Part shown: piece by piece, positions 54,827-64,000 of the stretch
Position numbering within the stretch: the stretch's first letter is position 1
Layout: the number at the start of each line of letters is the position of its first letter
From: Cryoendolithus antarcticus
Lineage: Eukaryota > Ascomycota > Dothideomycetes > Cladosporiales > Cladosporiaceae
DNA length: 64,000 bases
Direction of reading: 5' to 3'
NCBI GenBank assembly: GCA_002077065.1
Contig: NAJO01000032.1
Span: 372,001-436,000, forward strand
The notes under the pieces: model-generated
The model's database searches: none
What the model was told of the DNA's origin: nothing
The model's input: only the letters and a program-made list of their open reading frames with translations
Program-made: the position numbers and the translations under genes

Positions 54827-56650
54827 TCACATGATACTCGTTCCCTTCGACCCTCTCTCCTCCCCTGCCATCTTACTCCCCGCCGTTCCGCCTCTCTTCT
54901 CCTCATCCCCATTATCGTCTCCCTCGCTCCCACTTCCCCTCCCCTCAATGATATCCAACCCCCACACCGTCTCGCTGACCAAGCTCGCCTTGAGCGGCCA
55001 TATCATGCCGAGTGTGGTATATATAAAGATACTCACCACGAACCCATACAACCAGTCAAATGAGTACAGATTCAACACACCCGCCGATACATGTGTGCCT
55101 TTTGGGTTGATCGCATGCGCCAGACCAGGCAGGTTCGGCGCAACAGCGAGCACGAATGCGATGAGGCCGTGCGGATTGACGCCGAACCAATAGCGGTATC
55201 GCCCGTGCGGGTTGTACAGGGCCGGGATGTCGAGGTGACGACGCTTGATGATCCAGTAGTCGGCTGCTATGATGCCGGCCATAGGTGCGAGCTGGAACTC
55301 GTTAGTGCATGTTCTCCCGTGCAAAAGCGCCATTGAGCGACGTACGAATACCGCATAACCTCCCATAAATGCCAGGAAAGTCTCCGCAGACGACAGAATC
55401 TTCCACGGTACGATGACCCAGCCGCCAACAAAAGCTGCAATGATGCATCCGCGTTTAATATTCACATAGCGTGGGAAGAGGACCGTGAGGTCATTCGCCG
55501 CCGAGATCGAATTTGCTGTGATGTTGGTGCCGACTTGTGCCTGTGGTCGCTATCAACAAAAGCTATGTGGTCTCTCAAGGGAAGGATGGCTTACGATGTA
55601 CCAACTCAGGGCTGCGAAGAAAGCTGCAGCACGGCCCCCGTGGCCCTCGTCGAGCCAGTGCTTGCAAATGTCTAGGGGGTTCCAGAGAGGCCCTTCGTTG
55701 TAGATCACAATCGAGGCTGAAGTGGTGACTACGCCGATAACGCCGCAGACGGTAAAGATAATTGGCAGGAACGGCAGCTGGATATACTGGCCACGACCGC
55801 TACGGGCGTACCTTGTGAAATCTGGCATGTTCACTGCAAGCGTAGCCCAGGTACCCGTGACAGAAGACATGCAAGAGAGCCAGAGGAATGCGTAGCTGGA
55901 TCCGGAGACTGACGGGGTTTGGTTGAAGAGATCGCCACTGCTGCCGGCCTTATGCACGCACCAGGCCATGGTGGCGATGGCAGTGATTGGTGCGACGATG
56001 AGCTTGACGATGAAGAGCCAGCGGAGACGGGTTGGGTGGATGAGCAGTAGAGGCAGTTGAATTAGCCAGAATAACGTATAGGAGATCATTCCTTGCGTCG
56101 AGATGCCCTGGGTCTCCTTCCCTATGGTGTCTGGCATATTGGCATACGACGGCCAGATTGCCGAGAGCATGACTGTCATGGCCAATGCACCGTTGTAAGA
56201 CTGTATGCCTAGCCAGAACATCGCTAGAATCGAGCGGGATGCGATACAGAAGTAGGCAAAGTAGTAGCCGAAGCCTGATCGGACAATGATCGAGAATGGT
56301 ATATGGAGATGAGCTCCAATCGCGCCATTGAGCACTACTGGGATAGCGACACACATGGTTCCCACAGCCATAATTGGGATGGCCTCACGCCAAGTTAGGC
56401 CGACTGCGATGATTGACGAGGCTGTCTCCCAGGTGCCCAGATTGATCATGTCGGTGGCCCAGTACGCCATCCACGTCCAGAGCGACCAGGTCTGCTGTTC
56501 TGGCGGCGTTGGGTCCATATCGACGTTGGTTCTGATGTGGTCGGGCGCAAGAGCTGAGGGCTGCTTGGGCAGCTCCCATGCTTTCAGTGTAGTCGTGCGT
56601 GCCTTGAGCGTCTGTGCACTCGGCAGCCGCTTCGTTATATGAGACGCCAT
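54827..56650 (-). CDS. NCS1-family permease (uracil/allantoin type)
   Basis: Three exons, 56650-55595, 55540-55346 and 55291-54827, give 571 residues. The N-terminal motif NVDMDPTPPEQQTWSLWTW and the helix-1 block MINLGTWETASSIIAVGLTW belong to Fur-type NCS1 carriers (uracil, allantoin, uridine, thiamine relatives). FSIIVRSGFGYYFAYFCI, MPDFTRYARSG, NSISAANDLTVLFPRYVNIK and GGYAVFLAPMAGIIAADYW follow in the normal order. About twelve helices are present. The substrate cannot be read with certainty; a nitrogen-rich base or hydantoin is likely. The upstream open frame to 56752 starts with GTG and includes a probable donor (GTAAGT), so a 5' UTR intron is possible. GATAAG pairs lie upstream. Confidence 0.92.
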
Positions 56651-57669
56651 TTTGACCTCCCCTTGAGAGGAAGTAGTACGACAGACGTAAAAGGGTGGAT
56701 GGGAGAGAGAGCACTCGTACTTACCTCGAAATTCAAGTCGCCCTCGAGACACCGCATGGATGACCTACAACACCCTACGTCCAGACTCATGAATCTCACA
56801 GTCATGCAACAGCATACTGTGACATCTCGCGATTACAAGCCGGGTGCCACGAGGTCATTGGGCATAGGCACAATCTTATCCGATGCTTATCGGCGACGGG
56901 GCCAGTATCCTAGCGACGATCTTTAGCATGACCGCACTTCGCACGTGTGACGCCGTTTTTGACTCAAGACTGCCGGCATATGCAGATGCGACATGCGGAA
57001 GTGTAAAATGATGCTGCTGCTTATCGCAACGTTGACCTTCCCGATGAGGATGGATGCAATGGACCGTTCAATTTGACTAGGCCATGCCTGCAAACCCTAC
57101 TCTGCCTGGTAAACCAGACGGTCTTGTCGATGGGGAGACGCAGGTGTGAGGGTCAACACATGAACGCCATTGGAAGCACCTCTCAAGCAAGATCTGGGCT
57201 TGGGATCCCGGTTCTCCATCTGATTCTGGCGACCATGTGCGGCGGTATCAGTTGGGTTGGCAGTGGCGGAAAGGGTCTGCCAATTGGGCATCTGGCATGC
57301 TCCAGGACACAGCGACCGTTCACCAAGATGATGTCGTGATCTGGGTGTCGGTTGCTGCAGCAGAAGGGTAATATTTAGAGCCCGAGTTCAGTTCCGTGCT
57401 GGAGTGGGGCTCTGCGGAAGATCCCGGCACCCCGCGACTTCCTCCTTGGCACATGGGGGATCACCCGCGAGCGACATCTGAGTAGAGTAAGGCGATGCGC
57501 ATTGCTCCCAATTGGCGTGAACGCTGATCAGTGTTGTCAGCGGCATAACATATATCCACGTTGTGACCACAACTCGCTGGGCTCACTTCCCGCAGGAGAG
57601 AGGACAGCGCGCATATGCATGCCTTACCAGCCCCATAACCTCCGCCCTGAGGGAGCAACATAGTACACC
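56651..57669. other. Divergent intergenic region
   Basis: This 1,019-bp stretch separates the NCS1 permease (minus) from HFI1 (plus). It carries three GATAAG motifs listed separately. No gene is seen. Confidence 0.55.
56875..57025. promoter_or_regulatory. GATAAG sites upstream of the NCS1 permease
   Basis: Three CTTATC elements (GATAAG on the permease strand) lie at 56875-56880, 56886-56891 and 57020-57025, that is 225-375 bp upstream of the permease start. The first two are only 11 bp apart, as in paired AreA/NIT2 sites. Control by nitrogen repression is inferred. Confidence 0.5.
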
Positions 57670-59011
57670 ATGAACCCCGCCGATCTCGCTATCAATACTT
57701 CGCCTACCCTCGCAAACAAGACGCCCACCAGCGCCCTGCCTAGCGCACTCAAAAATGGCAAAGTCCCGGTCCCGCGCATCGATCTCGAACCTCTCTACAC
57801 AAACCTCAAAGTTGCGCTTGCGGAGCAATGGACCGACTACAAGGCCGCCGTCAATGCCTTCATTCTGGGTACACATCGCACCTTCCGCGTCCGTCTGATC
57901 AACGCTGCTAACCACGTGCGCAGGCAATCTCTCCCAACCCGAGCTGACCTACGTCCTCGCACCGCTGCTGTCCCCGATTCCCTCAGTAATCCCCGCCTCC
58001 AATTTCGCCGCCCCGCCCGTCTCCCTCCTCTCCCTCCACAACACTCTCATCACCTGTCTCTATGCCAACGTCCAACGTGATGCACCACCCACGGAAGTCG
58101 CGCCATGGGTTGTCGCAACCGATAAGCCCGCGGCCGGCACCAAGACCGCCGGCGCAACAGGCACGAACGATGCCACCGAGGAGAGACTCAAGAGGGAGGT
58201 GATGAGCCTGCATGCGCGAGATCGACGAAGAGTCAAGGCGCTGAAGGGAGAAGGGAAGGTCGGGCAAGACGCTGCTTTGAAGGAAGTGCTGGAGTACAGG
58301 CGAGAGCTTGAGGTCGCGCAGCCTGAGATTGCACCTCCGACTGGCGGTGGACTGGCAAAGACGAACTGGGATCTGGAGATCCGACGGAAGTACGCGCTGC
58401 CGCTTGCTGCTGAGACATTGGAGTTTCCGAGCATGGAGAATGTGCTGAATCGCGTGGAGCCGATTTGCTATGAAGAGGGACTGTCAGGAGGTGCTGCAGG
58501 AGTTGCGCAGGGGATTGCCGAATTGGTGGAGCAGGCTACTGAGGCGTACTTGAAGGACGTCATCGGGCGACTTTGCGCGTACTCAAAATCGAACGTCGAG
58601 GGCGGTATTATCACTGCCAAGCACCGACGACAGCTCAAGAAAGAAGAGCAAGACGTCGAGCGTGGCACACTGCAACGAAACGCCGCTGGTCTGCTGCCGG
58701 CTGAGGTCGAGCTCTCGTTACGACACGAGCCACTTGATGCAAGTGACTTGCGGCTGGCACTGCAAGTCGGTAATCGCCACTTGAAGTCGGAGCCTTTCCT
58801 GGCGGAATCGCTTATAGCATCTTACTACCCATCACCGCCAGACTCCACTGACGGCGCCAGCCCGCTGGCCAGACCTCTCACAAACGGTATCAGCAAGAGC
58901 AACAGTTCAGCCATGGACATCGACGCCGATGACGCCGGCTGGCAAGGCAGCGGCAAGGCTGACCTAGATGGATTGATGAGCGAGCTAGACGACTGTCTGG
59001 CTGTAGGGTAG
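57670..59011 (+). CDS. HFI1: SAGA core subunit HFI1/ADA1
   Basis: Two exons, 57670-57868 and 57924-59011, give 428 residues. PRIDLEPLYTNLKVALAEQW at about residue 35 is the hallmark of the SAGA-Tad1 (Hfi1/Ada1) family, and DYKAAVNAFILG joins NLSQPELTYVLAPLL across the intron. The second half contains LEFPSMENVLNRVEPICYEE and VEQATEAYLKDVIGRLCAYS, the histone-fold region that pairs with Taf12. Hfi1 is a structural SAGA subunit in the nucleus; SPT3, another SAGA subunit, is 30 kb away. The intron has a GCTAAC branch site. It ends DDCLAVG with TAG, after which the same frame stays open to 59245. Confidence 0.92.
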
Positions 59012-59245
59012 AGCCCTGCGAGTCCAGGAGTAATCCATCCTGATGCAGGAATTCATCTCGACGCAGAACTGACAACGAACGTTTTCACGAACGGCGTCCG
59101 CAGGCCAGCTGACTGGGACAACGAAAGATGGCGACGATATCAGCTTCATGAAGAGCAGCGGCTTAGGCTGGGATGTAATGTGGCGGAGTATCTGGTGCAT
59201 CCGCAACGGCTGGTGTTTTGGGAGCGGAGGATGAGGTTAGCGTAA
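59012..59245 (+). other. Open frame continuing after the HFI1 stop
   Basis: Directly after the HFI1 TAG the same frame stays open for 77 codons to a TAA at 59243-59245. Its translation has Trp, Glu and Leu in protein-like pattern (ADWDNERWRRYQLHEEQRL, then EYLVHPQRLVFWERRM). It has no ATG of its own near the start. It could be a readthrough tail, a gene remnant or chance. Not called as a gene. Confidence 0.3.
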
Positions 59246-59670
59246 GGGATCGAGACTCTTTGGAAAGTCAGGCGCATTGGGCGTCGTTCGAGATACCCTG
59301 GGCATTGCTGTTGGGACACGGGCGTTCTCATGAGGATGTTCGGGATTGGTCTGTATAGCGAGAGCATTGGAGTGTACCATAGCTGATGCACAGTGTACGA
59401 CTCATTTATCGTTTAGCCGCAGGATTGGTAAGACAACTTAGCTTCAATCCGCAATACCCGGTGCTTCACGACAAGATCAACGACAGGGCGTGCGAAAGTA
59501 CGACGAATTGCTCCGCCAAGCATGACCCCGCTCCCAATGGCATATGACTCCAAGAATGAGCGGCATTCTGACAAACGTCAAGCCATTGATGAAAGGACAA
59601 CCAAAGTCCCAGGCCTCCAGCTGAGCGAAGCACAAAAGCTCCCTCAGCCTTTCAAATCCAGCCGCACGCC
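59246..59670. other. Intergenic upstream of nitrilase
   Basis: This 425-bp stretch should hold the nitrilase promoter. One GATAAA-type element is seen on the reverse strand near 59406. Nothing else is recognised. Confidence 0.5.
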
Positions 59671-60998
59671 ATGGCATCCACCACCTGGCTCCCCAAAGTC
59701 CGCGTAGCTGGTAAGAAGCTCCTCTCAATCAAACTTCGACCACTCTCCAATACGCTTCCCCCGCTGACCGTGATGCCTAGCCTGCAACGTCTCCCCCGTC
59801 TTCCTCGACACCGCCGCCACAGTCCAAAAAACCATCGCCCTCATCCGCGAAGCAGCAGCCAACAAAGCCGACCTCGTCGTCTTCCCAGAAACGCACATCC
59901 CAGCCTTTCCCCTCTGGGCAGCCCTGTCAGCTCCAATAGCAAACCATGACCTTTTCAACCGCCTGGCGTCGCAGTCACTTCTATTACGTGGTCCGGAAAT
60001 CAGTTCGCTCCGTCGTGCGTGCCGCGATAATCGGATATTCGCGCACGTAGGATTCAATGAAAGGGCGGAGGCGAGCGTAGGGTGCATCTGGAACTCGGCG
60101 GTGTTGATTGGGGACCGAGGCGAGGTGGTGAATCATTGGAGGAAGCTTGTGCCTACTTTTTGGGAGAAGTTGGTTTGGGCTCCGGGAGATGGGAGGGGGT
60201 TGAAGGTTGTGGGGAGTGAGAGGGTGGGGAGGGTTGGGGGGTTGATCTGTGGGGAGAACACAAATCCGCTTGGTGAGTTGGTTCTGTTGTTTGGTGGCTA
60301 TGATTGCTTTTGTCTGGTGGTCGTGAGTTTAAGAGCAGGACTGGTGGCGAGAGACTGACTTCTAGTGTAGCGAGGTATAGCCTCATGGCCCAAGGCGAGC
60401 AACTCCACATCTCGACCTACCCGCCCGTCTGGCCCACCCACTCATACACTGCCCCGTCCCCGTCAGATTCCGCTCACGGCCAATCGAAACAATACCCCAA
60501 CCTCTCCGCCAACTTCACTCGCACTGCCGCGCACTGCTTCGAAGCCAAGTGCTTCGCCGTGCAATGCGCCGGTTACATGGACAAGACCATGCGCGACCAG
60601 CTCGTAGCTCACGCCCCGGAGAGTGCGGAGCTACTAGACAGCTTGACGCAGGGCGAGAGCTGTTTCGTGAATCCGAGAGGAGAGAGGGTGGGTGAGAGCA
60701 TCCAAGGGAAGGAGGGATTGGTGTATGCGGATTTGGATCTACATGAATGCGTTGCTCCCAAGCAATTCCACGATGTTGTGAGTCAATCACACCCCTTGTT
60801 TTCTGCTGCCGGACGGGCAGGCTGATTTCAATTTAGGTTGGTGGCTATCAGCGATTCGACATCTTCGATTTGAAGGTTGATCGGAAGAGGATGGACGCCG
60901 AGGCCATCTTTGATAGCGAGGGAGTCAAAGAGGATCATCTCAGTGAGTTGCAGGAATTGGACGATCAAGTGGCCAGCTATGGTAAAGCAGCTACGTAG
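59671..60998 (+). CDS. Nitrilase (aliphatic nitrilase / cyanide hydratase group)
   Basis: Four exons, 59671-59710, 59781-60272, 60371-60777 and 60837-60998, give 366 residues. The catalytic triad is complete: Glu50 in VVFPETHIPAFP, Lys135 in NHWRKLVPTFWEKLVW, and Cys170 in GGLICGENTNPL. The KLVPTFWEKLVW block and LICGEN favour true nitrilases, which turn nitriles into acids plus ammonia, or the related cyanide hydratases. Exon 4 supplies GGYQRFDIFDL, the usual end. The protein is cytosolic and likely forms spiral oligomers, as the family does. The released ammonia could feed nitrogen supply; a MEP ammonium transporter is convergent to it. Confidence 0.93.
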
Positions 60999-61424
60999 TA
61001 GAGGACGAGAGCGAATTGTCTTGCTGTTTCGTCGTTACGGCGATGAACCTTTGCTTAAAGTCATGAGGAGAGCAACACAGAGCCCAGTCCGGAATGGCAA
61101 ATCATGGCGCGCATGTAGTGCGCCAGTCTGTGGATGATAGTACAGGCTCACATGGCACGTTTGCAGGCGGCACTTCTGTACATAGCTGGAGATTACCGAG
61201 CATTTCGGCTCAACGATATATCAAATTGATGTAGCACGTGTGATCACTTGCAAACCTTTTGAGGAGCAGGAAAGCGATGAATCTAGGACGTGGTTGCAGC
61301 AAACAAGTCTCAAATTTGGTATATCCACACAAGATCTCTATCGCTCACAGACTCGGACAGTAACCCATCGGTCCCACAAAACAAATCATCCCCGCAGAAA
61401 CACCATTTACAGCACCACCTCCGC
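60999..61424. other. Convergent intergenic region
   Basis: This 426-bp stretch lies between the 3' ends of the nitrilase (plus) and the MEP gene (minus). Nothing is seen but probable 3' untranslated sequence. Confidence 0.5.
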
Positions 61425-62992
61425 TCATTGGTGGGCCTCAGCGTTCTTCTCGCGCTCGACCTTCTCCATAGCAACGCCGTGCCTGTCGCCTTGTGCGACA
61501 GGGCCGTTGTGGTCGCCACTGCTCTCACTAGGCTCCTTGCCCTCGAGCATCTGGCTGTGCTGGTGGATGCCGTGGCGCTCACCCATGGGGATCTGGTGGT
61601 CCTGAGCATCCGGCTCGCCCTTCGCGGGTGTCCATGCCAGGTAATCACGGCGCACCTCCACGTAGTCGTATGCGAACTCGCCGAGCTGGTCGTCATCCAT
61701 GCCCAGCAACTCAGCCTCCTCAGAAGCGCGGAGATGCAGGCCGGGGATAAAGTTGATGCCGTAGGCGAGAAGAGCAGAAATGGCAAAGGCGTATGCGGAG
61801 CAGGCGATCACGTAAGCAAACTGGATGTAAAGCTGCTTCCAGTTCTTGTCGAGCCAGCCGCCGGGGTAGACGCCGCCATTGACGCCATCCAGACCGATGA
61901 TGTAGTTTGCGCCGAAGAGGGCGTTGAAGATGAGACCAATCATGCCGGCGATACCGTGCTCGGCGAACACGTCCATGGCGTCATCAATCTTGATCCAGTA
62001 CTTGATCTTTGTGCTAAAATTGCACACGACGCCGGTGACGATGCCGAGGACGACGGAGCCCCAGGGAGTGATGAAACCGGATGCTGGCGTGGCAGCAACG
62101 AGTCCAGAGATGGCGCCGGAGCACCAGCCGACCATGGACCACTTTCGCGCAAGGCGCCAATCGAGTAGTGTCCAGGTCATGGCAGCGAACATGGCAGTGA
62201 GGTTGGAGTTCCAGCAGGCCATCGTAGCGCGGAGGTTGGCACCGAAAGACGAACCGCCGTTGAAGCCGAGCCAGCCGAACCACAGGAAGACGGTACCGAG
62301 GGTGATGAGCGAGACGTTGTGGGGACGGAAGTTCAACATCATCTTCTCTTGACGGCGACCAAGCACCATGGAGTAGGCGAGAGCGGAAAGACCGGAGCCG
62401 ATCTCGACAGGTCCGCCACCGGCGTAGTCGAGCACGCCCCACTTGAAGGCCCAGCCGTTGATGTTCCAGACCCAGCAGGCGATCGGGCAGTAGACGATTG
62501 TTGCCCAGAAAAAGGTAAAGACCAGGAAGGGGATCAGGCGACCGCGCTCGGCGACTGCGCCAGCAACGATAGCAGCTGTGACGGCGCAGAATTGCATCTG
62601 CCAGTACTGTCAATTTGCGCACCTCGTATATTTGATTATTTGAAACTTACCTGATAGAAGGCGTAAAGCAGATCCGGGATCAAAGGCGATCCTGGACTAG
62701 GCGCACCAAGCGTGTTCATGAGTCCGAATTTCTTCAAGTCACCAATGAACCCGTTCGTGGCGTACTGGCTGAAAGCCAAAGAGTATCCCCAGAAGTACCA
62801 CTGGAATGTAATGATAGAGAAAGAACCCATGCAAGCCCAGATCATGCTCAAAGCCGACTTTCTGCGTGCGAGTCCAGAGTAGAGGAAGCCGAGACCTGGT
62901 ACCATGACCAGCACCATTGCCGAAGCAATGATGATGTAGGCCTGGTCACCTGATTGATACCATTGGTTCAAGTTCTCAGTGTCTGTAGTCAT
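61425..62992 (-). CDS. MEP/AMT ammonium transporter
   Basis: Two exons, 62992-62651 and 62597-61425, give 504 residues. It has eleven membrane helices with VMVPGLGFLYSGLARRKSAL, LDYAGGGPVEIGSG, FGWLGFNGGSSFGAN, DVFAEHGIAGMIGL and the long cytosolic tail after GMDDDQLGEFAYDYVE. The conserved Asp lies in LDYAGG. The first of the two pore histidines is Glu (E179, PVEI) while the second is kept (H328, AEHG). In yeast, Mep1 and Mep3 have Glu there and the sensor Mep2 has His, so this is of the Mep1/Mep3 kind. It imports ammonium at the plasma membrane. GATAAG motifs lie upstream. Confidence 0.96.
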
Positions 62993-64000
62993 GGTCAGCT
63001 TGCGCTTCTCGGTGGCGGTTTATGATGTGTGGCGTACTGGAGTCACCACCAAGAGCCTCGTTCGTGCCATTGAACGTCGTAGGCGCGCCGACCCACGAGT
63101 ACGACATGTTGGTGTATTATACTCCTTCGATATCTGGCACCAGCGCTGTTTTGAGATACTCCAGCCGTATGCGTGAGCCTCTGAAATGGGCGTGTGGTAC
63201 AGCAATAGAATAGAGAAGGAGCAACAGCAAGAAGTACAGAGGTCAGGATAAGATCGAGCTCCCGACACAACGGACAAGGGCGGGTCCTTATGGAGCTGCT
63301 GGTCGACGTCAAACGATCCGCCCACCCAATTGTGCTTGGGCCTCACCTTATCATAGAGGGTTTAAAGTTAGGAGACGAATTACACGAGACAGCGCCGAGA
63401 TCTGGTGCACCAACGCTGCGGCGCTGTCATAGGCGAAAGCAAATTGCTCGGCACGTAGAGGCGCACACAGATCGCGGGAGGTATGCCATGCTTTTCCCGG
63501 CCTGCATGACATGAATCCATCACTGATGACCGACCCCACGCAGGGTTTACCTGAGGCTCCGCTACTCCATGCGGAGCAAGGGCATGACGAACTTCCAGAA
63601 TGCTGAGAGTTTCGAGGCGAACGCTCATTGACGTTGAGCGAGATCTCGCCGCACATGATCGGTCAAGCACACCTCGATTGCCATGTGCATCTCCCCAACG
63701 CGTGGAAGCGCACGGCCGTGCCTACATGCCGCGTTCGAGTAAATGCAAAATTGTCATCATCGCGTGTCGTGTCCGAAGTCGGATCTTATCGCTGAGTGTT
63801 TCGCATGCCATATAGCCACAGATATAAAGTGTGGCTATTGGTTGCGATAGAGTATCTTCAGGCTAAGCCTTGCCAAGTCCATATATGATAGGTCATCTTT
63901 GGGGTGAAGATAAGAAATCCCAATGTGGCCTAGACTCGAGGAACTGTGCGTGGAATCTGACGAGGATAAAGCTGCCACAAGTCTGGGCATTCTCGCGTTG
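62993..64000. other. Right edge, upstream of MEP gene
   Basis: This 1,008-bp stretch shows no gene. It should hold the MEP promoter; GATA motifs are listed separately. A gene starting beyond the right edge cannot be judged. Confidence 0.5.
63247..63914. promoter_or_regulatory. GATAAG sites upstream of MEP
   Basis: Four GATAAG hexamers on either strand lie at 63247-63252, 63347-63352, 63785-63790 and 63909-63914. About 0.5 per kb is expected by chance. The first two are 255 and 355 bp from the MEP start; the others are far away and may serve another gene. AreA/NIT2-type control is inferred. Confidence 0.45.

Overview
The window is nuclear DNA from a filamentous ascomycete, most likely Pezizomycotina. 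Dothideomycetes is a guess from overall gene style. Genes are dense on both strands. Introns are mostly 50-100 nt with GT..AG ends and CTRAY-type branch points, and starts often sit in CACAATG or CCATGG contexts. The content is typically fungal: HET-domain genes, a CBM1 secreted protein, an RTA1 family protein, a HAK potassium transporter, LRO1, SPT3 and HFI1. I found no transposon, rRNA, convincing tRNA, CRISPR array or RIP-like block. I rebuilt 31 protein-coding genes, most by joining exons by eye, so exon limits are predictions.

Layout. 0.4-10 kb: a HET gene, a DsbA/FrnE-like oxidoreductase whose catalytic Trp is a 3-nt exon, a 3-hydroxyacyl-CoA dehydrogenase-like enzyme, an RTA1 membrane protein, a secreted PI-PLC-like protein and a secreted protein made of two copies of an unrecognised domain. 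10.5-17.7 kb: a Sec24-family COPII coat protein, a MYND zinc-finger protein, a second PI-PLC-like protein and a GT8 glycosyltransferase. 18.5-23.7 kb: a peroxisomal copper amine oxidase ending in SKL and a lipocalin-like protein, separated by 1.8 kb without a gene. 24.5-29 kb: DPH7, SPT3 and DPH5. 29.2-40 kb: a large ArAE/BRE4-like exporter, a histidine phosphatase, a CBM1 secreted protein, a GPI-anchored GDSL hydrolase and a GMC oxidoreductase. 40.4-46.7 kb: a second HET gene, an NmrA-like reductase, the NatC catalytic subunit MAK3 and the diacylglycerol acyltransferase LRO1. 47.8-54 kb: a HAK transporter, a cytochrome P450 and a PRISE-type reductase convergent to it. 54.8-63 kb: an NCS1 nucleobase/allantoin-type permease, the SAGA subunit HFI1, a nitrilase and a MEP ammonium transporter.

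How genes may work together. DPH5 and DPH7 act in one pathway (diphthamide on eEF2) and lie on either side of SPT3. SPT3 and HFI1 are both SAGA subunits. The permease, nitrilase and ammonium transporter, with the amine oxidase further left, look like nitrogen-scavenging functions; GATAAG motifs lie upstream of the permease, the transporter and the amine oxidase. No system of a clearly new kind is evident. The most unusual signals are the 3-nt exon, the duplicated secreted domain, the open frame after the HFI1 stop, and the long first intron of SPT3 with an in-frame alternative start.
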